A stretch of 64,000 nt of DNA from Chrysaora quinquecirrha (GCA_014526335.1 JACTAT010000340.1:193827-257826), one strand, 5' to 3'; shown: positions 22,201 to 34,590, counted from the first letter of the stretch. The notes: generated from the sequence alone by a model not told the origin. Program-made: numbers and translations.

Positions 22201-23714
22201 GTATCTTTTTTAAATTGGCATAATCTTCTTCATGAAGAAATCAGTTAAACAAGTAGTTCTTTAAGTCGAAGTTGAAGTAGATAGGGTGCTCCTATGAGTT
22301 CATATCTTCGAGCCAACCAACCAAGATATGAGCTGTGCAGTAACAAGATCACATTTACCAGTCTTAACAAGTTACCTATAATGAAAAATAGTTCTATTTA
22401 CAATAGTTCCGTTATAAAGTTCTATTATACTGTGATTTTAAAGAATGAAATGAATATTTAAAAAAGCTCTATTTACAAATGAGGGTGTGAAATGAAGCTT
22501 CCCTGAAGCTTTCTGCATGAATATGGAGCTAGTTGTTAAATAAGTAACTGCCGCATTTTGAGATAAAGTTGTTGGCTAAATCGTAGACAATGTTGCTGCA
22601 CCAACAGCTGGTTGATTTGCACCAAAATTAGGAGAAGGTATTCCTAAACTGTCTGTGTAAGGTTACTTTGGTCAATCAAACAATGATCAAATAAAGACTT
22701 TACTTGGTATAAATTCTTTTTGATAATTTGGTATCAGCTTTATTGTGCCCTCGGCATTTAATAATCTTAAAAAGTCTACAAAACAGAGTTTCCATTTAGG
22801 TGTTTATTGTCCTTGTCTTGCACACCCCTAGCTGGAATCTATTTTCCTCATGGAGATTGTGCAAGAATATCTTTTCTTTCAACAGGAATCTTGTATGTAT
22901 TTTTGTGGAGTGAAACTACCTTTGGTTCTATTAGTATTCATTGATTGCATATTCTTATGCAGGTCTTAAATGAAAATGACAGGGAAGAATACCTCCAGCT
23001 TTCACCAAGAAAAAGGGAACTGTTTGACAAGGTGAGAACTCATTAATTTCATTCAGCTTGTGTTCTCTCTGGCTTATTATAATCAACGAAACGAAATGAA
23101 ATGCCACAATCTTGCCACCTTTCCACAAACTTTGTGTTCCTCTTTTTTGTAACATTGTTTTGGTGGTTCTTTAGGGTATTTCTCCATGTTTTATGTGTAA
23201 ATTATGACAAGAATCCTGAATTCAATAAGGAATAATTTCTAGTGATGGTGCATCAAAAGAAATAGAACGAGTTCTCTTCAGTCCTCTATTCAATGATTTC
23301 GCAGTATGTCAATGTATTTCGTTTCACTTTGGTTTGTTACGTTGATTATAATAAGCCCTCTCACTGAGTTTCACCTATGACAGGTAACCATTTCAGGGGC
23401 TTTAAATGAAGCAAAGTTTGCTTGCATTCAAAATTGTTTGAAAGTGCTGTATTTCATTTGTTGTTGAATGTTGGCAGAAAAAAGTCTTGAAAATAGAGTT
23501 TATGGAAGCTTTCCAGAGTTATGCTATTCCCCGCAAGGCTAAACCATAATAATCAAAGTGTTAGTGATATTGGCAACACCACATATTCTACCTTATCCTG
23601 CTACATCTTCTTTTATATATTGAGTTGCAACTTTGCAAAACTCTTCTTCACAACCAGTCTTTCTGTTCTAGGGTTATCATATATGCCTGAAAAGGTACAA
23701 CAAGACAAGAAGAG
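19216..23714 (+). CDS. Spliced gene, at least six exons, unknown function (partial)
   Basis: Six segments join in frame: 19216-19404, 20083-20191, 21606-21767, 21889-22017, 22963-23031 and 23672-23714. Each has an AG acceptor with a pyrimidine tract and a GT donor, and the phases are 2, 0, 0, 0, 0 and 1. Together they give about 230 codons without a stop. Recognisable stretches are MVVLVNGATNSTAFLETLF, RYEERTLNFRYKSDPRFTSE, MFSAAGLEPDIVEIVNHVIE, ALTWLNPSSRINSS, YLQLSPRKRELFDK and GYHICLKRYN. No family was recognised. The 5' exon(s) before 19216 and the end after 23714 were not found. It might belong to the hAT-like element downstream or be a host gene. Introns are 121-1414 bp. Confidence rests on phase continuity over five junctions. 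Confidence 0.55.
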
Positions 23715-24572
23715 GTGAGCATATTGTTTCTGACTCAGAAGCAAAGTCTTAGGATAAAAGTATACATGATAGTTCTGCCCACACAAATGACGCACAGGGA
23801 CTTTGCTTTGGAATCCTCCACTAAAGATTAAGCTAGATCTAACTATGACATATTCTACATTATCTAAAAAATAGGTGGCCGGAAAATAATTTGAAAAGGG
23901 GCAAAGGATGTTGCAAATTTTTCTAAAAACAAAAGTGCACATTCTTCATCATTCTCTTAAAACACATCTCTGTATGTGTAATGCCTCTTCCGATGTAATT
24001 TTAATCCATGAGTTAATGAACCTTTAAAGATTATGAAGATGAATGCTAATTCATTGTATACAATATAACACTTCAAACAGTAATTAAGGCAAAAGCTCAG
24101 AATAAGAGAAAACTGTTGTTTTACTTGTGGACAAGTTTCCAATATCTTTCCTATTATCCCTATAAAATTGGGAACAACTTAGTAGTTATCATCCCTCTGG
24201 ACTTTTTCATATTTAGCAGATGCCGGGTGGTTTACATGCCTAAATACTCATTTTAATTTGACTAACATCGTTGAACGATTTGTAGCAGCCTTTCTGCTGA
24301 CCTGCTGCAGGTGTTCTGGCAACCTCAGCTTCACAATAGAAAGCTTGCAATAGACGCTAGGCTTTAACCAATTGGAAATAACTGTATTTTTTATGTTAAA
24401 AAACTTTAAGCAGGCCTTGGTATAACTTGATTTATGCACTCATACTGTTTACTTAGGAGGCACTAGTCAACACTTTGCTGTATAACTTAAGAAAAAGTTA
24501 GCATTCTGAAGAACAATTTGATAAGTTGGTTGATGATTTTTGCATCCTTTTTGTCAATATTCATGTGTTACA
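23715..24572. other. Intron-like or intergenic, nothing recognised
   Basis: A possible acceptor (TTTAGCAG near 24220) opens a frame of about 40 codons in the phase required by the preceding exon. It contains no motif and was not called. Confidence 0.35.
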
Positions 24573-24915
24573 CTCTTTTTTTAATAAGAAACCCGTTTAT
24601 AAGAAACTCAGTACTGAGATCGATATTGGTTAAGAAACTTTCAGTACTCGACCCAAGATGATAAGAATCTCTCAGGTCTCAACAGTCTTTAGAATTAGAA
24701 ATATAGTATCGAAAAACGAACTTCTGTTACACCACAAGTGTCTATTTTTTACACAAAAACAGTTCTTGTAAACATGAATTGTATTGCTTCTTCTATTTGT
24801 CAAATTTAAGTGTCAATAACCTGTTTTGGCACTAAAAAAATTTGACCCCTAAGAAACTGCTAAGAAACTTTCAGTACCAAAATTGTCCAAAAACTAAGAA
24901 ATCTAATCGTCAAAA
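24573..24915 (+). repeat. AAGAAACT-motif cluster
   Basis: The core TAAGAAACTTTCAGTAC occurs twice (near 24632 and 24861), with shorter TAAGAAACT copies between (near 24599, 24849 and 24894). A reverse-oriented relative (AGTACTAATAGTTTCTTA) lies near 18948. Dense short subterminal motifs like these are common in hAT elements, and a hAT dimerisation exon follows at 25 kb. Confidence 0.5.
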
Positions 24916-25003
24916 AATTCCATCCGATTCTCCTTCAGTCTATTACAAACAAGCCTTGTCAGTCCTGTTTCTTAATCAGCTTCTGCATCTGATATCAGTT
25001 TGA

Positions 25004-25444
25004 TTCTCGAATACCAACATCACTGTGCTGAATGCCTTCTTTGGCCTTCCCTCACGTATTGTATGCGAGAGGGAATGGCAAGATAAATTCAGAAGCTTTC
25101 TTTCCCTATGTGCTGAAGATCTTCCTGAGCCCTTCTCTCTCGATATGGAATGGCAAATGTTGGAGGAGGTATGGAAGATTCTTGCAACTTTGCCAGTGAC
25201 AACTTGCAGTTGTGAAAGATCAATATCTGCACTTCGACACCTTACAACATACTTAAGGAACACGATGGGAGAGGACAGGCTTAATGCCTTGGTGCTTCTT
25301 CATGTCCATCAACAAATCCCTGTTAATAGCAAGGATGTTATTGATGAGTTTGTGAGGAGACATCCAAGAAGAATGAAACTTCTTGATATATTATATTCGG
25401 ATCAGGAGAAGTACTGTCTTTGCTTTAACATCTATTTTGTTTAG
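25004..25444 (+). CDS. hAT transposase C-terminal dimerisation fragment
   Basis: The open frame carries the hAT C-terminal signature: LATLPVTTCSCERSISALRH, then LTTYLRNTMGEDRLNALVLL, then VIDEFV. The upstream part (CEREWQDKFRSFL) fits the linker seen in TTF/MYM-associated hAT proteins. No DDE catalytic region or BED/TTF finger was found nearby, so this is a lone last exon or a fragment. The frame opens after a TGA at 25001; an acceptor-like GATATCAG sits at 24991-24998. It is on the same strand as the six-exon gene upstream, but no splice link is shown. Confidence 0.75.
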   Translation, partial: FSNTNITVLNAFFGLPSRIVCEREWQDKFRSFLSLCAEDLPEPFSLDMEWQMLEEVWKILATLPVTTCSCERSISALRHLTTYLRNTMGEDRLNALVLLHVHQQIPVNSKDVIDEFVRRHPRRMKLLDILYSDQEKYCLCFNIYFV

Positions 25445-26279
25445 TTTTTGCATTCAGTATCTGATCGAATATTTTGCTTAGTATTCCATTGATCGGAAAT
25501 ATAAATATGTATAATAAATTGAATAACAGGAGTCTCTTGCAATTAATTTTGGGCTTTGAAAATCAATAAACTTAACATTTTTTCAATGAGACAACATCTT
25601 TTCAAAAATTCACACCTTTTGATGTTTCACTGCCTTTATAGTTTTAAGATAACATGTAAAAAATAAGACTATAAAGACTATTTCGTTGTTTTGATTAAAT
25701 CTCTGTTGAAGTTACTGCAATTGTCTTGTTGCATTATTACAAAGCTATGTTTTGAATTACCAGAATTTATAGAATGTTCCTCTTATAATAACCTATGGAA
25801 TGCTAGTACTTCATTTATTTCTAAGGAAAAACATTGTTTTAAAGGCATTATTCCTATTTGCAGTGGGTAAAAAATTTTAGACCCCCAATTCATGCACCAC
25901 CCAAATTTTCGACTGGATTCGCCCGTTAACTTTCTTGCAAAAGGTGAAAAGCTACCTCATTTCCATGGTGCATTTGGGAAAGATAAAATCAAACACATTG
26001 AGATTCATTCTCTACCTTGTTCATTTATTTCCAACGAAGATAATTCTATTTCGTCATTGGCCCAGTTGTTCCCTTTGGAGCTGTACGAGAGAGTGTGCGC
26101 AGCACACACTAACCAGTTGTATGTTCTATGCGTAGTGAACCAGTCATAAAAATTTTTGCAGCAACGTCGTCATTGTACGTTGAAGAAACTCGACAAGATT
26201 TATTACAAAAGATACAGATTCTGTTCAGATAAGTAGCTTTTTCTAAAATTTCTTCTTCAAATTTATTTAAATTTGTATT
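25445..26279. other. Non-coding, 5' flank of the DIRS element
   Basis: AT-rich. A frame at 25892-26149 has no domain. The DIRS 5' terminal repeat may lie here but could not be delimited. Confidence 0.4.
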
Positions 26280-27355
26280 ATGTCTGCAGGTAAAACAGAT
26301 ATGGCAAATTGCCAGACTCCTTCCTTAGAAGAAGAGGGAATTTCGACCTGCATCACAAATGATGCTCAAGGTTTCGTACCTTCAAATGAGCCAAATGTAG
26401 TTATACTACAAAATATGAACGCAAATCTTATTTCATCAAACAAATTGCCCGTTGATTTTCTTGATCATCAAAAACACGGGCACTCAGATTGCTCTAAGCA
26501 AAATGATGACGCACCCCTTCAAAAGCGAAGACGTGTGCAGTCTGTGCAATCCAGCACGCATCAAGTGCCCTCGAAAGGACACGATCTCACATGTGCATCA
26601 AATGACGCAAACTCACCAGCCCCTTCTACAGTTGGGCATGATTCAGAGGCTTGTCCTTCAGTTGACGATGTTTTGAGCCTCTTTGGCGAGAATGAAATTG
26701 ACAATAACGTCATTGTCAATCAACCTGAGGCAGAATTTAATGAACAAAATGCCTTTGTTGACCTGGTGGCTAGTGCTACTAGTATGCCTACAATCACAGG
26801 ACCACCAATCACTGCCCATTTGGCTGAAACGGTCAATAAAAAGTTTCAAACTGAGTTGGAGATTATCCATCGAAAGGGTGTTCTTGACAAATATCACATG
26901 CCCGAAAATTGCTCTGATGTTGATCGGCCACATGTGAACCAACAACTATGGTCCCCTTTACGGGCTGACGCCAAAGCCGCTGATAAAGCCCTGGCTGTAC
27001 TTCAGGATGCAGTTATAACAGCAACCAGTGCCATTGCAATATCCCTCGAGGATATAATTAAGACAAATCCTCGCTTGATTGCCAAGCTATTGCTGCACGG
27101 CAACTTGATATCGTCACCCTCCTTGGGTTTATTTTTAAAGAACTTTCCTTTTGTAGGACAGAAGCCATGCGCTCGACCATTAATCTTGAGTACCCAGCGG
27201 CTTGTAGTCGAAATATAAAGCTGACAAAACTCCTGTTTGGGGATGATATATCAAAAACCCTCCAAGAGACAAAGGCCGCCAATCGCATGATAAAAACTTT
27301 ATCGGCTAGCACGCCTCCCCGCGGAGCCAATGACCATTGCTCCCATCGCTACTAA
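26280..27355 (+). pseudogene. DIRS Gag
   Basis: A 312-codon frame carries KYHMPENCSDVDRPHVNQQL and a helical segment like other DIRS Gag proteins. Near 27170 the frame shifts to an overlapping one with RNIKLTKLLFGDDISKTL, the Gag C-terminal motif. The first frame therefore ends in non-native sequence. A basic QKRRRVQ stretch may act as a nuclear signal. Confidence 0.75.
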
Positions 27356-27471
27356 CAACCTTTCACAAATTCCTTTTTATCCCAGCGTAGGAGGGTACAA
27401 TACCCTCCCAAGAGGACTCAACAACAACGGTCGACCCCAAACAACCCTCAGAGGAGGAAGTTTACAAACAA

Positions 27472-28817
27472 TTGAACCTGGTGGAAACACAGGTATCACT
27501 ATACACAGCATTTGTTAGAAATTTTTTACGCCCATACCTTAAAAGCCGTGTTGAGGCGTTCAGGGCTTGCCAGATTTCTAAGTATTGGAACAACTGGCAA
27601 AGGATCACTTCAGATCCGCACATCTTAAAAATTGTTTCCGTGGACATTATTGAGTTTCAGTCTCCCCTACAATCTCAATGAGGCTATCCCCCAAACTCCG
27701 TTTCTACAGAGCATAAAGCCTTCGTAAACAAAGAAATTCAAACTTTAGTAAGAAAGAAGATTCTCAAAAAAGTAAAACACCAGAATTGTGAATTTATTTC
27801 CCCCATCTTTCGTGTACCCAAGCCTGATGGGAAAGTTTGTCTTATTTTCAATCTAAAAAAGCTTAATAGCTATGTTCTTTACCACCATTCAAAATGGAAA
27901 CTATCCACAGCATCCTAGCCATGATTACTCCCAATTGCTGGATGGCCTCGGTAGATCTCAAAGATGCCTATTACAGTGTGGGCATACATTCTGAGTATCA
28001 GCATTACTTAAAATTTTCATATAAGGGTAATCTATTTGCTTTTACTGCATATTGTAATGGCCTTGCGTCCTGCCCCAGACAGTTCACCGAATTGCTAAAG
28101 CCCCCAGTCGCTACTTTGCGATCACAGGGGCACATAATCGCAAGTTATATTGATGATCTCTATCTGCCAGCTGATTCTTATGACAACTGTCTCAATACCG
28201 TCATTGCGACCTTTCGCCAATTCAATAAGCTGGGCTTTGTGTTGCACCGAGATAAATCAGAATTTTACCCAACACAACAAATAAAGTTTCTAGGGTTTAT
28301 CCTTGACTCAAAAACAATGCAAATAAGCCATCCACCGGACTGCACTAAGAAGATTGTCACATTCTTAGAATTGGCGCTCGCCCACTCACAAAATTCGAAT
28401 TAGGGAAACAGCGAAAGCCGTAGGCTACATGGTTTCCAGTCTCCCTGCCGTTCCGTACGGCGGTATCCATTACACATGGCCAAGAGACAAAAACGTTGCC
28501 CTAAAACACTCTTGTGGCAACTTCGATGCGTACATGATTCTTTCTCACGCTGCTATAGCAGGCCTAGAATGGTGGATCCAAAATATGCCTACAAAGTTTC
28601 GGGCATATTGCTCCTTATCAGTTTATTTTTTGATGCCTCAAAGACTGGTTGGGGGGCCTCTCTGAGATCAGAGTCTACAGGAGGCGTATGGTCTCTGCCA
28701 GAATCAAAGCATCATATAAATACCCTTGAAATGTTGGTGGCACTCTTTGCATTAAAAACTTTCAAGGCCCAGCTTGCAAACAAACATGTCAAGCTCATGA
28801 TTGACAACACCTCTGTT
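27472..28817 (+). pseudogene. DIRS reverse transcriptase and start of RNase H
   Basis: The first part (27472-27681) holds the WNNWQRITSDPHIL motif preceding DIRS RTs. The RT core follows with WMASVDLKDAYYSVGIHSEY, then SCPRQFTELLKP, and the catalytic YIDDLYL, then KSEFYPTQQIKFLGFILDS. The RNase H start (FFDASKTGWGASL) runs to LMIDNTSV at the BEL insertion. There are at least three frame breaks (near 27681, 27890 and 28403). It is inactive. Confidence 0.85.
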
Positions 28818-29326
28818 TGTCGGGAAAACCCCTCAACGCGCTATATGCTTATTCTTACATTTATTACAATTGTTGTTGTTGTTGTATCTTTATATTTATC
28901 GTATTCATTCATTGGGATATGCCACGAGGGCAATCATGTGATATTTTTTCTTCTAGTTATTGTTTAAGTACTTGATGTATGTATATTGAATTTACTTACG
29001 TTAATACATGTATTCTTAAGGAAGGTGAGTCAGTAGCGCACCTATTGATATAACAAATAAGGCAAATCCTATTCCTTTTATGTATAGAAATAAAAGTATT
29101 CCGTTTCCTATCTAAGTTTTCAATGGTTAGTTGGAATGTGTGTAATTGAGGAGTTATGAGGATATGTTTTTCGTAAAATTGTCAGATGTGTATTGGAAAT
29201 CGTTGAAGTAAAATTAGAGAGAATTTACATGAAGAGTACATAAAAATCACATCAGAGTTTCTTTCGTAGCGTTCTCTAGATTCTTAATTATTCCAAACCT
29301 TTAGAGTTAGATTGATATCTACAATA
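28818..29326 (+). repeat. BEL/Pao 5' LTR (509 bp)
   Basis: Paired with 38230-38737. About 15-17 differences are seen by eye, so identity is near 97%. Contains a run of GTTGTTGTTGTTG. A possible primer-binding stretch (TGGTCCACCGAACCGG) starts at 29329. Confidence 0.93.
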
Positions 29327-29350
29327 CGTGGTCCACCGAACCGGATAATT

Positions 29351-30430
29351 ATGAGTCAAGAAAACGAAGACGTCGAAACAGTAGAGACGTGGAAAAAGCA
29401 GAGAAGCCTCTTTCGAAGAAACACAACCAAATTGGTGAAGAAAATCTTGGAACTGCGGGATGAGAACATTGAAATAGAGGTAAGAGAGATTAAGAAGTAT
29501 TCCTTGCAGTTAAAACAGCAACAAGATGAACTTAAAGAACTAGATAGTAAAATTCTTGCGCATTTGTTGAGAACAGAGAATGAAGAGACTTGCGATAAAG
29601 AGGTAGATGATTCTAGAGAATACATAGAGAAGTTGACAGAGGCATTTGTGTTTATTGAGGAAGAGTTAGAAGAGAGGTACGAGTTAAAATCTGTAACTTC
29701 TGCTGCGGCAACAAGTATTCAGAGAAATGAGTCCCAAGAAAGCATCGCATCGTCACATGCACCGTCCGTCAATTCTCAAGGTTCAAAAATGAGTAGTGGT
29801 TCACAAGAGGTGAAAAGGCAGGTTAAGGTAAAGCTACCCAACTTAGAGATTCAGAAGTTTTCTGGGAAGATCCACGAGTTTCAAGAGTTTTGGGACAGCT
29901 TTTCTAGTGTGATCGATCAGAATCAGGAGTTAGCGAATGTCGATAAATTCAAGTATTTGAAGGGATTATTAGAAGAATCAGCTCGTTCTGTGATCGCTGG
30001 ATTAACTATGACGGATTCGAATTATTTGATCGCGATCGACTTGCTGAAAAAGAGATTTGCCAAGACAAGTATGATTCAACACGCCCATATCAATAAGTTA
30101 GTTACTCTTGCGTCGGTGTTCAGTGAAGATAACGTCACTAGACTTCGGAATTTCCGGGATCAAGTCGAGACGCATTATCGTGGGCTCGAGGCTATGTCTG
30201 TTGACAAGACAACGTATTCATCAATTGTTGTTCCTGTTCTGATGGAGAAATTGCCCAAGGAGATCAGAGTGAATATGGTTAGAGCTTTGGGGAAGAGTAT
30301 GTTGGAGTGGACAGTGGAGAAAATGATCAATGCATTGGATGTGGAGATTGAGGTCCGGGAATGTCATGGTCCGTTGTTGAAGAGCCCTGGCGGAGGACAC
30401 AATCAGCAGGAATCGAGACGGCCTAGGTAG
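29351..30430 (+). CDS. BEL/Pao Gag (DUF1759-like), 3' part lost
   Basis: The ATG at 29351 is the first after the LTR. A Lys/Glu-rich coiled coil occupies the N-terminal ~110 residues, followed by a Ser-rich linker. The conserved Gag core follows: LPNLEIQKFSGKIHEFQEFW, YLKGLLEESA, LLKKRF and MEKLPKEIRVNM, matching the DUF1759 family of BEL Gags. It ends at TAG (30428). The downstream STASALF motif typical of these Gags continues in frame past this stop to about 30476, so the stop is secondary. The zinc-knuckle segment is missing at the Gypsy junction. Confidence 0.85.
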   Translation: MSQENEDVETVETWKKQRSLFRRNTTKLVKKILELRDENIEIEVREIKKYSLQLKQQQDELKELDSKILAHLLRTENEETCDKEVDDSREYIEKLTEAFVFIEEELEERYELKSVTSAAATSIQRNESQESIASSHAPSVNSQGSKMSSGSQEVKRQVKVKLPNLEIQKFSGKIHEFQEFWDSFSSVIDQNQELANVDKFKYLKGLLEESARSVIAGLTMTDSNYLIAIDLLKKRFAKTSMIQHAHINKLVTLASVFSEDNVTRLRNFRDQVETHYRGLEAMSVDKTTYSSIVVPVLMEKLPKEIRVNMVRALGKSMLEWTVEKMINALDVEIEVRECHGPLLKSPGGGHNQQESRRPR

Positions 30431-30475
30431 CAACAAGAGTCTCCAAGAGGGCCTAGCACGGCTAGTGCTCTATTC

Positions 30476-30643
30476 ACAACTATAATATTTTGAGAGATAG
30501 AGGAGCAACAAGAAGACACCGCGTGTTCACAACATAACATAACGAATCTCCTACTACACACGTGACAGTGTAACACAATAAACTATTTACATAATTACAT
30601 TACAGGGAGTCCAGAGTTCTTACTCACAACATTACATCACTCC
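30476..30643 (-). repeat. Putative single 3' LTR of the Gypsy element
   Basis: On the minus strand this begins TGATGTAATGTTGTGAG directly after the purine tract and runs to the BEL Gag junction. There is no second copy in the window for comparison, so the left limit is approximate. Confidence 0.45.
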
Positions 30644-30661
30644 CCTTTTCAGAAATCGTTC

Positions 30662-32477
30662 TCAGGGTATTAAACTTGATGGAATAAAATTTCCATAACG
30701 CTCAGGTGGTCTTCTGGATCTCGATGGACGACTACTACCACTAGTTGACTGCGGTTCTTGTTCATTCTGAACCTCAGTACCATTTCTCACGACTGTATCT
30801 TCATACTCACTATCAATATCATCTGAGGTATCGACATTCGAGTTATACTTCTTGAAATGTGACACATTTCTTGCTATTTTGTGTTTTTCCTGATTCTCAG
30901 CCGTTATTTGCGTTCCTCTTACTTCTATTACAGTGTACGGCGTTTTGTTGAAGCAAGACATGATCTTATTGCGTTGTTGTTGTTTGACTAATACAGAATC
31001 TCCAACTTTGATTTGAATCTCTTTCGCATGACGGCGTTTATCAGCATAAGACTTATTATACAGTTGACTCTTTTGTTCATTTTGACGTGCTTCTCTATGT
31101 CTATTTACAACAGTTTTTCTCTCGATGGTTGGTAGTTTACCCTTAACTTTTCGATTAAATAAAAGTTCGCTAGGAGCGATGCGGGGTTGAACCATATTGA
31201 AGCAAGAACCGATTTAATTCTTGTCTCCATTTCTTCCCTTCAACAACAGCGGTCTGGATTGCTTTCTTCAAGGGTTGATTAAACCGTTCAACTTCTCCAT
31301 TGGCTTGCGGCCAATAAGGTGTTACTTACTTGTGTTCAATACCGAGAATGTTCAAGTATTTGCGAAAATCTTCACCATTGAAAGGTGGTCCATTGTCTGA
31401 AACAATTTTGTTAGGAATTCCATGAACTGCAAACATCTTATCCAATTTTGGTATAACACAGCTGGCTTTGGTAGAGTGTACAATCTCCACCTCTGGGAAA
31501 CGCGAATAACGATCGATGACGACTAGCAAATACTCGCCGGATGGTAAAGGTCCACAAAAGTCGATATGCAAAGTGTCCCATGGTGCACTTGGCATCTCAG
31601 ATGGTTTGAGGGGTGCTGGAGGATTTGGTCTTCCAACAGCTTGACATGCTAAGCATGCATCAATGGTTTGCTTCACCAGTTCATCGATTCCAATGAACCA
31701 AATCTTTTCACGGAGTAAGGCTTTAGTCTTAGCCAAACCCTGATGACTCTCATGAGCAATATCGATAGATCTCTTCTGTAGTGACTTTGGAATCACAAGT
31801 CTGGAGCCTCTCAGAATAACATTCTGGAGTCCAATGGTAAGTTCATCTTTGAATAAACGATAAGGTTTTACCGTGTCGGTGTCCCATTTGTTTAGTCTTA
31901 TAGCAGCACGTAAAGCCTGTAGTTCACGATCGATATTAGTTGCTTCAGCAATCTCTTGTAAGCTCATAGCTCTAGGTACACTGTGTTGAACAACAAAATT
32001 GATATACTGCTCAGTTAAATCTTCCTGAGTTTTTGTACTGCAAGAAACAGGGTGCCTGGAAAGATAATCAGCTGGGTTGTCCACTCCTGGCCTGTACATA
32101 ACCTGAAAACTGTATGGTTGGAGACGCAAGACCCAACGTTCAATCCTAGCTGAAGGCTTTGAATTGTGGCTGCCATATATTACTTCCAGAGGTTTGTGGT
32201 CAGTGATCAGTGTAAATTTATTACCATACAAATACAAATGAAAATGTTCAACTGCCCACACTATGGCTAATGCCTCTTTCTCCGTTTGTGAATAGCGTTT
32301 CTCAACCTCTGTTAATGCTCTACTTGCATAAGCTACAACCTGCTCGTCATCAGAATCAGGTGATTTTTGCGATAAAATGGCACACAGACCAACTGGACTA
32401 GCATCAACTAGAACATAAGTTTCTTTACGAATATCGAAGTATGACATGCAGGGTGCAGATGATAAAGCCTGTGTCAA
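30662..32477 (-). pseudogene. Gypsy RNase H and integrase
   Basis: RNase H motifs are YVLVDASPVGLCAILSQ, YSQTEKEALAIVWAVEHF and TDHKPLE, followed by GVDNPADYLSRHP. The integrase has its zinc-finger end (CLACQAVG) and core D residues (LHIDFCGPL, IVSDNGPPF). The frame breaks near 31326 and 31195. The C-terminal half holds APSELLFNRKVKGKLPTI and a basic region with KVGDSVLVKQ. Two or more frame breaks are present. Confidence 0.88.
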
Positions 32478-32484
32478 TTTATTG

Positions 32485-33479
32485 AAGGCTTCTTGGTGTG
32501 TTTCAGTCCACTCAAAATGAGACTTCTTTTCGTCAAGGCTCGTAGTGGCTCTGTGATTGTCGCATAATTTGCTATATACTTGCTGCTGTAGTTAGCCATT
32601 CCCAAAAGACTTCGTACATCATGTACATTCTTTGAAAGTGGTGCATTCAGCAAGTCGTTGACACGTTTTGGATCAGGTCTAGTTCCATCTGCAGAAAATA
32701 TTTGACCAAAGAATTCAAGTGTGTTCTGTAAGAACTGACATTTTTTTGTTCAAGGTAAGACCTCTATTGTGTAAACGAGATAAGCAATTATCCAAATTAT
32801 CATCATGCTCTTTACTAGATGCACCATAAACAATTATGTCATCTGCAATGTTCTTTACGCCTTTTAGTCCTTGCAACTGTGTCTGCAACATGTACTGAAA
32901 TAGTTCTGCGGATGCATTTGTTCCATAGTTCAATCTTTTATATCTATACAAGCCAATATGCGTAGAAAAAGTGGTGATATGACGAGATTTTTCATCCAAT
33001 TCAATTTGATGATATGCTTGCGAAAGATCAAGCTTAGTAAAAATTTTGCTCCATTTAATGCAAAACTAACATCGTCAACAGTAGGAATCGGATGTCGCAC
33101 GCTGAATAGCTTCATTTGCAACTCTCATATCTACACATATGCGAACAGCTCCATCCTTCTTAGGAACTACGACGATTGGAGATACCCAAGGTGTCCCTTC
33201 ACTTTCGGGTACTTTTTCAATAATATCTTCCTCTTCAAGCTTCTTTAAGGCATCTTTGACTTTTTGTCTGACATGGTATGGAATCCGACGCTGAGGTTGT
33301 ACTCTAGGGGGCTTGCTTTCATCAATGCTCAGGGTTGCCTTGTCACCCTTTAATTTTCCAAGTCCTTTAAAGACCTGTGCATGTTTATTCACAATAGCAG
33401 ACAATGCTGAATCTTCAGTGGATATAGTGTTTAGATGCAAACTGACAAGGTGAAGATCTTGAGCTGTGGAAAGTGACAA
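32485..33479 (-). pseudogene. Gypsy reverse transcriptase
   Basis: Spread over three frames. The N-terminal part has EDIIEKVPESEGTPWVSPIV and VPKKDGAVRICVDMR, then VRHPIPTVDDV, then FQYMLQTQLQGLKGVKNIAD with the catalytic ADDIIVYG. The LLGMANYSSKYI segment follows near 32600. Frame breaks lie near 33100, 33000 and 32740. Confidence 0.85.
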
Positions 33480-33547
33480 AAGATTTCCACTGTTGTTGCC
33501 CTTGACAACATGAAATATTGCTTGAGCAATATGCTTCTTGGTTTCAA

Positions 33548-34560
33548 TTACGGCATGAAATTGTCCAAGAAAGTCAACTGGAGTGTTATTATTATAAGCA
33601 AAAGCTCTAGTTTTGTTTTCTTCAATTCAACATCTTTCATTTCTGCAAATGTGTTTTGATCAATGACATTTATTGTGGCTCCAGTGTCCACAGTTATTTT
33701 GAAATTATGTCCACATACCGTGACATTAACAGTAGGACTATTAGATCTCTTATTGTGACTCATAGCATACAAATATCCATCATCAGATGAAAGGTCATTG
33801 TCAGAGCTGTCTTCAATGCAGTTGAGGGCTTTCTTCCGGTCATTACGACGTCTACTTGATTGCTGCTTGCTATTGACATTTGAACCTGTTTTATTTTTAC
33901 AAACATTTGCAAAGTGATTTTTCTGTCCACAGACACGACATTCTTTTCCTTTGGCTGGGCATGTTCCTTGATGAGGATAATTTCGACCACAAAAAACATT
34001 TGCGTTTCTTAGTGTCCACTCTGTTAGTTTGTTCAGTGACAGGTTCTTTCGATTCAATAACTTTGGCCTGGAAAGCACTTTGCTCGTCCTTCGCCCTTCA
34101 AGCAACATTGCTTTTAGATCAAAAGTTGGATCTCGTAAAGCTCTTCGGCGAATTTTCGAGGACGCTCCCCCGATAATAATTTGCTCCTCAAGTTCAAAAT
34201 TAGTATCCTGGAACTCACAATTCTGTGCTAAAGTTCTCAGTCTTGTATGAAATTGATCCAATGACTCGTTGGCTTCTTGTCTAGCCTGACGAAAACGATA
34301 GACTTCATATCGTCTATTCTTTTGTGGCTCGAAATATTCTGACAGTTTCTGTTTAGCCACTTCGTAATCTGCAGCAGTGCCCGTATCAGATAACTGATTA
34401 AAAATTTCCCTTACTCTTGGACCAGCTTGATATAACAACAATGCACGCTTACGTGTGTTATCTGTGATCCCACTAGCAGTGATAAACATATCTAAGTCAG
34501 CCAGCCAATCCCGCCATTTTAGGCCTAGGCTTGCTCCAAGCTCAATATCTGAGTGTTCCA
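33548..34560 (-). CDS. Gypsy Gag-protease
   Basis: The likely start is the MEHSDIELG methionine at 34560. The Gag region has WRDWLADLDMFITASGI and FRQARQEANESLDQFHTRLR. A CCHC knuckle follows (CRVCGQKNHFANVC), then the aspartic protease active site ITVDTGATINVID. A frame break near 33548 separates it from RT. Confidence 0.88.
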
Positions 34561-34590
34561 TATGCACGAGAAGCATCATGCAGGATCTAT

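Noticed and set aside
25892..26149. Two overlapping ORFs just before the DIRS Gag
   Set aside because: Not similar to any DIRS protein. The clear Gag starts at 26280.
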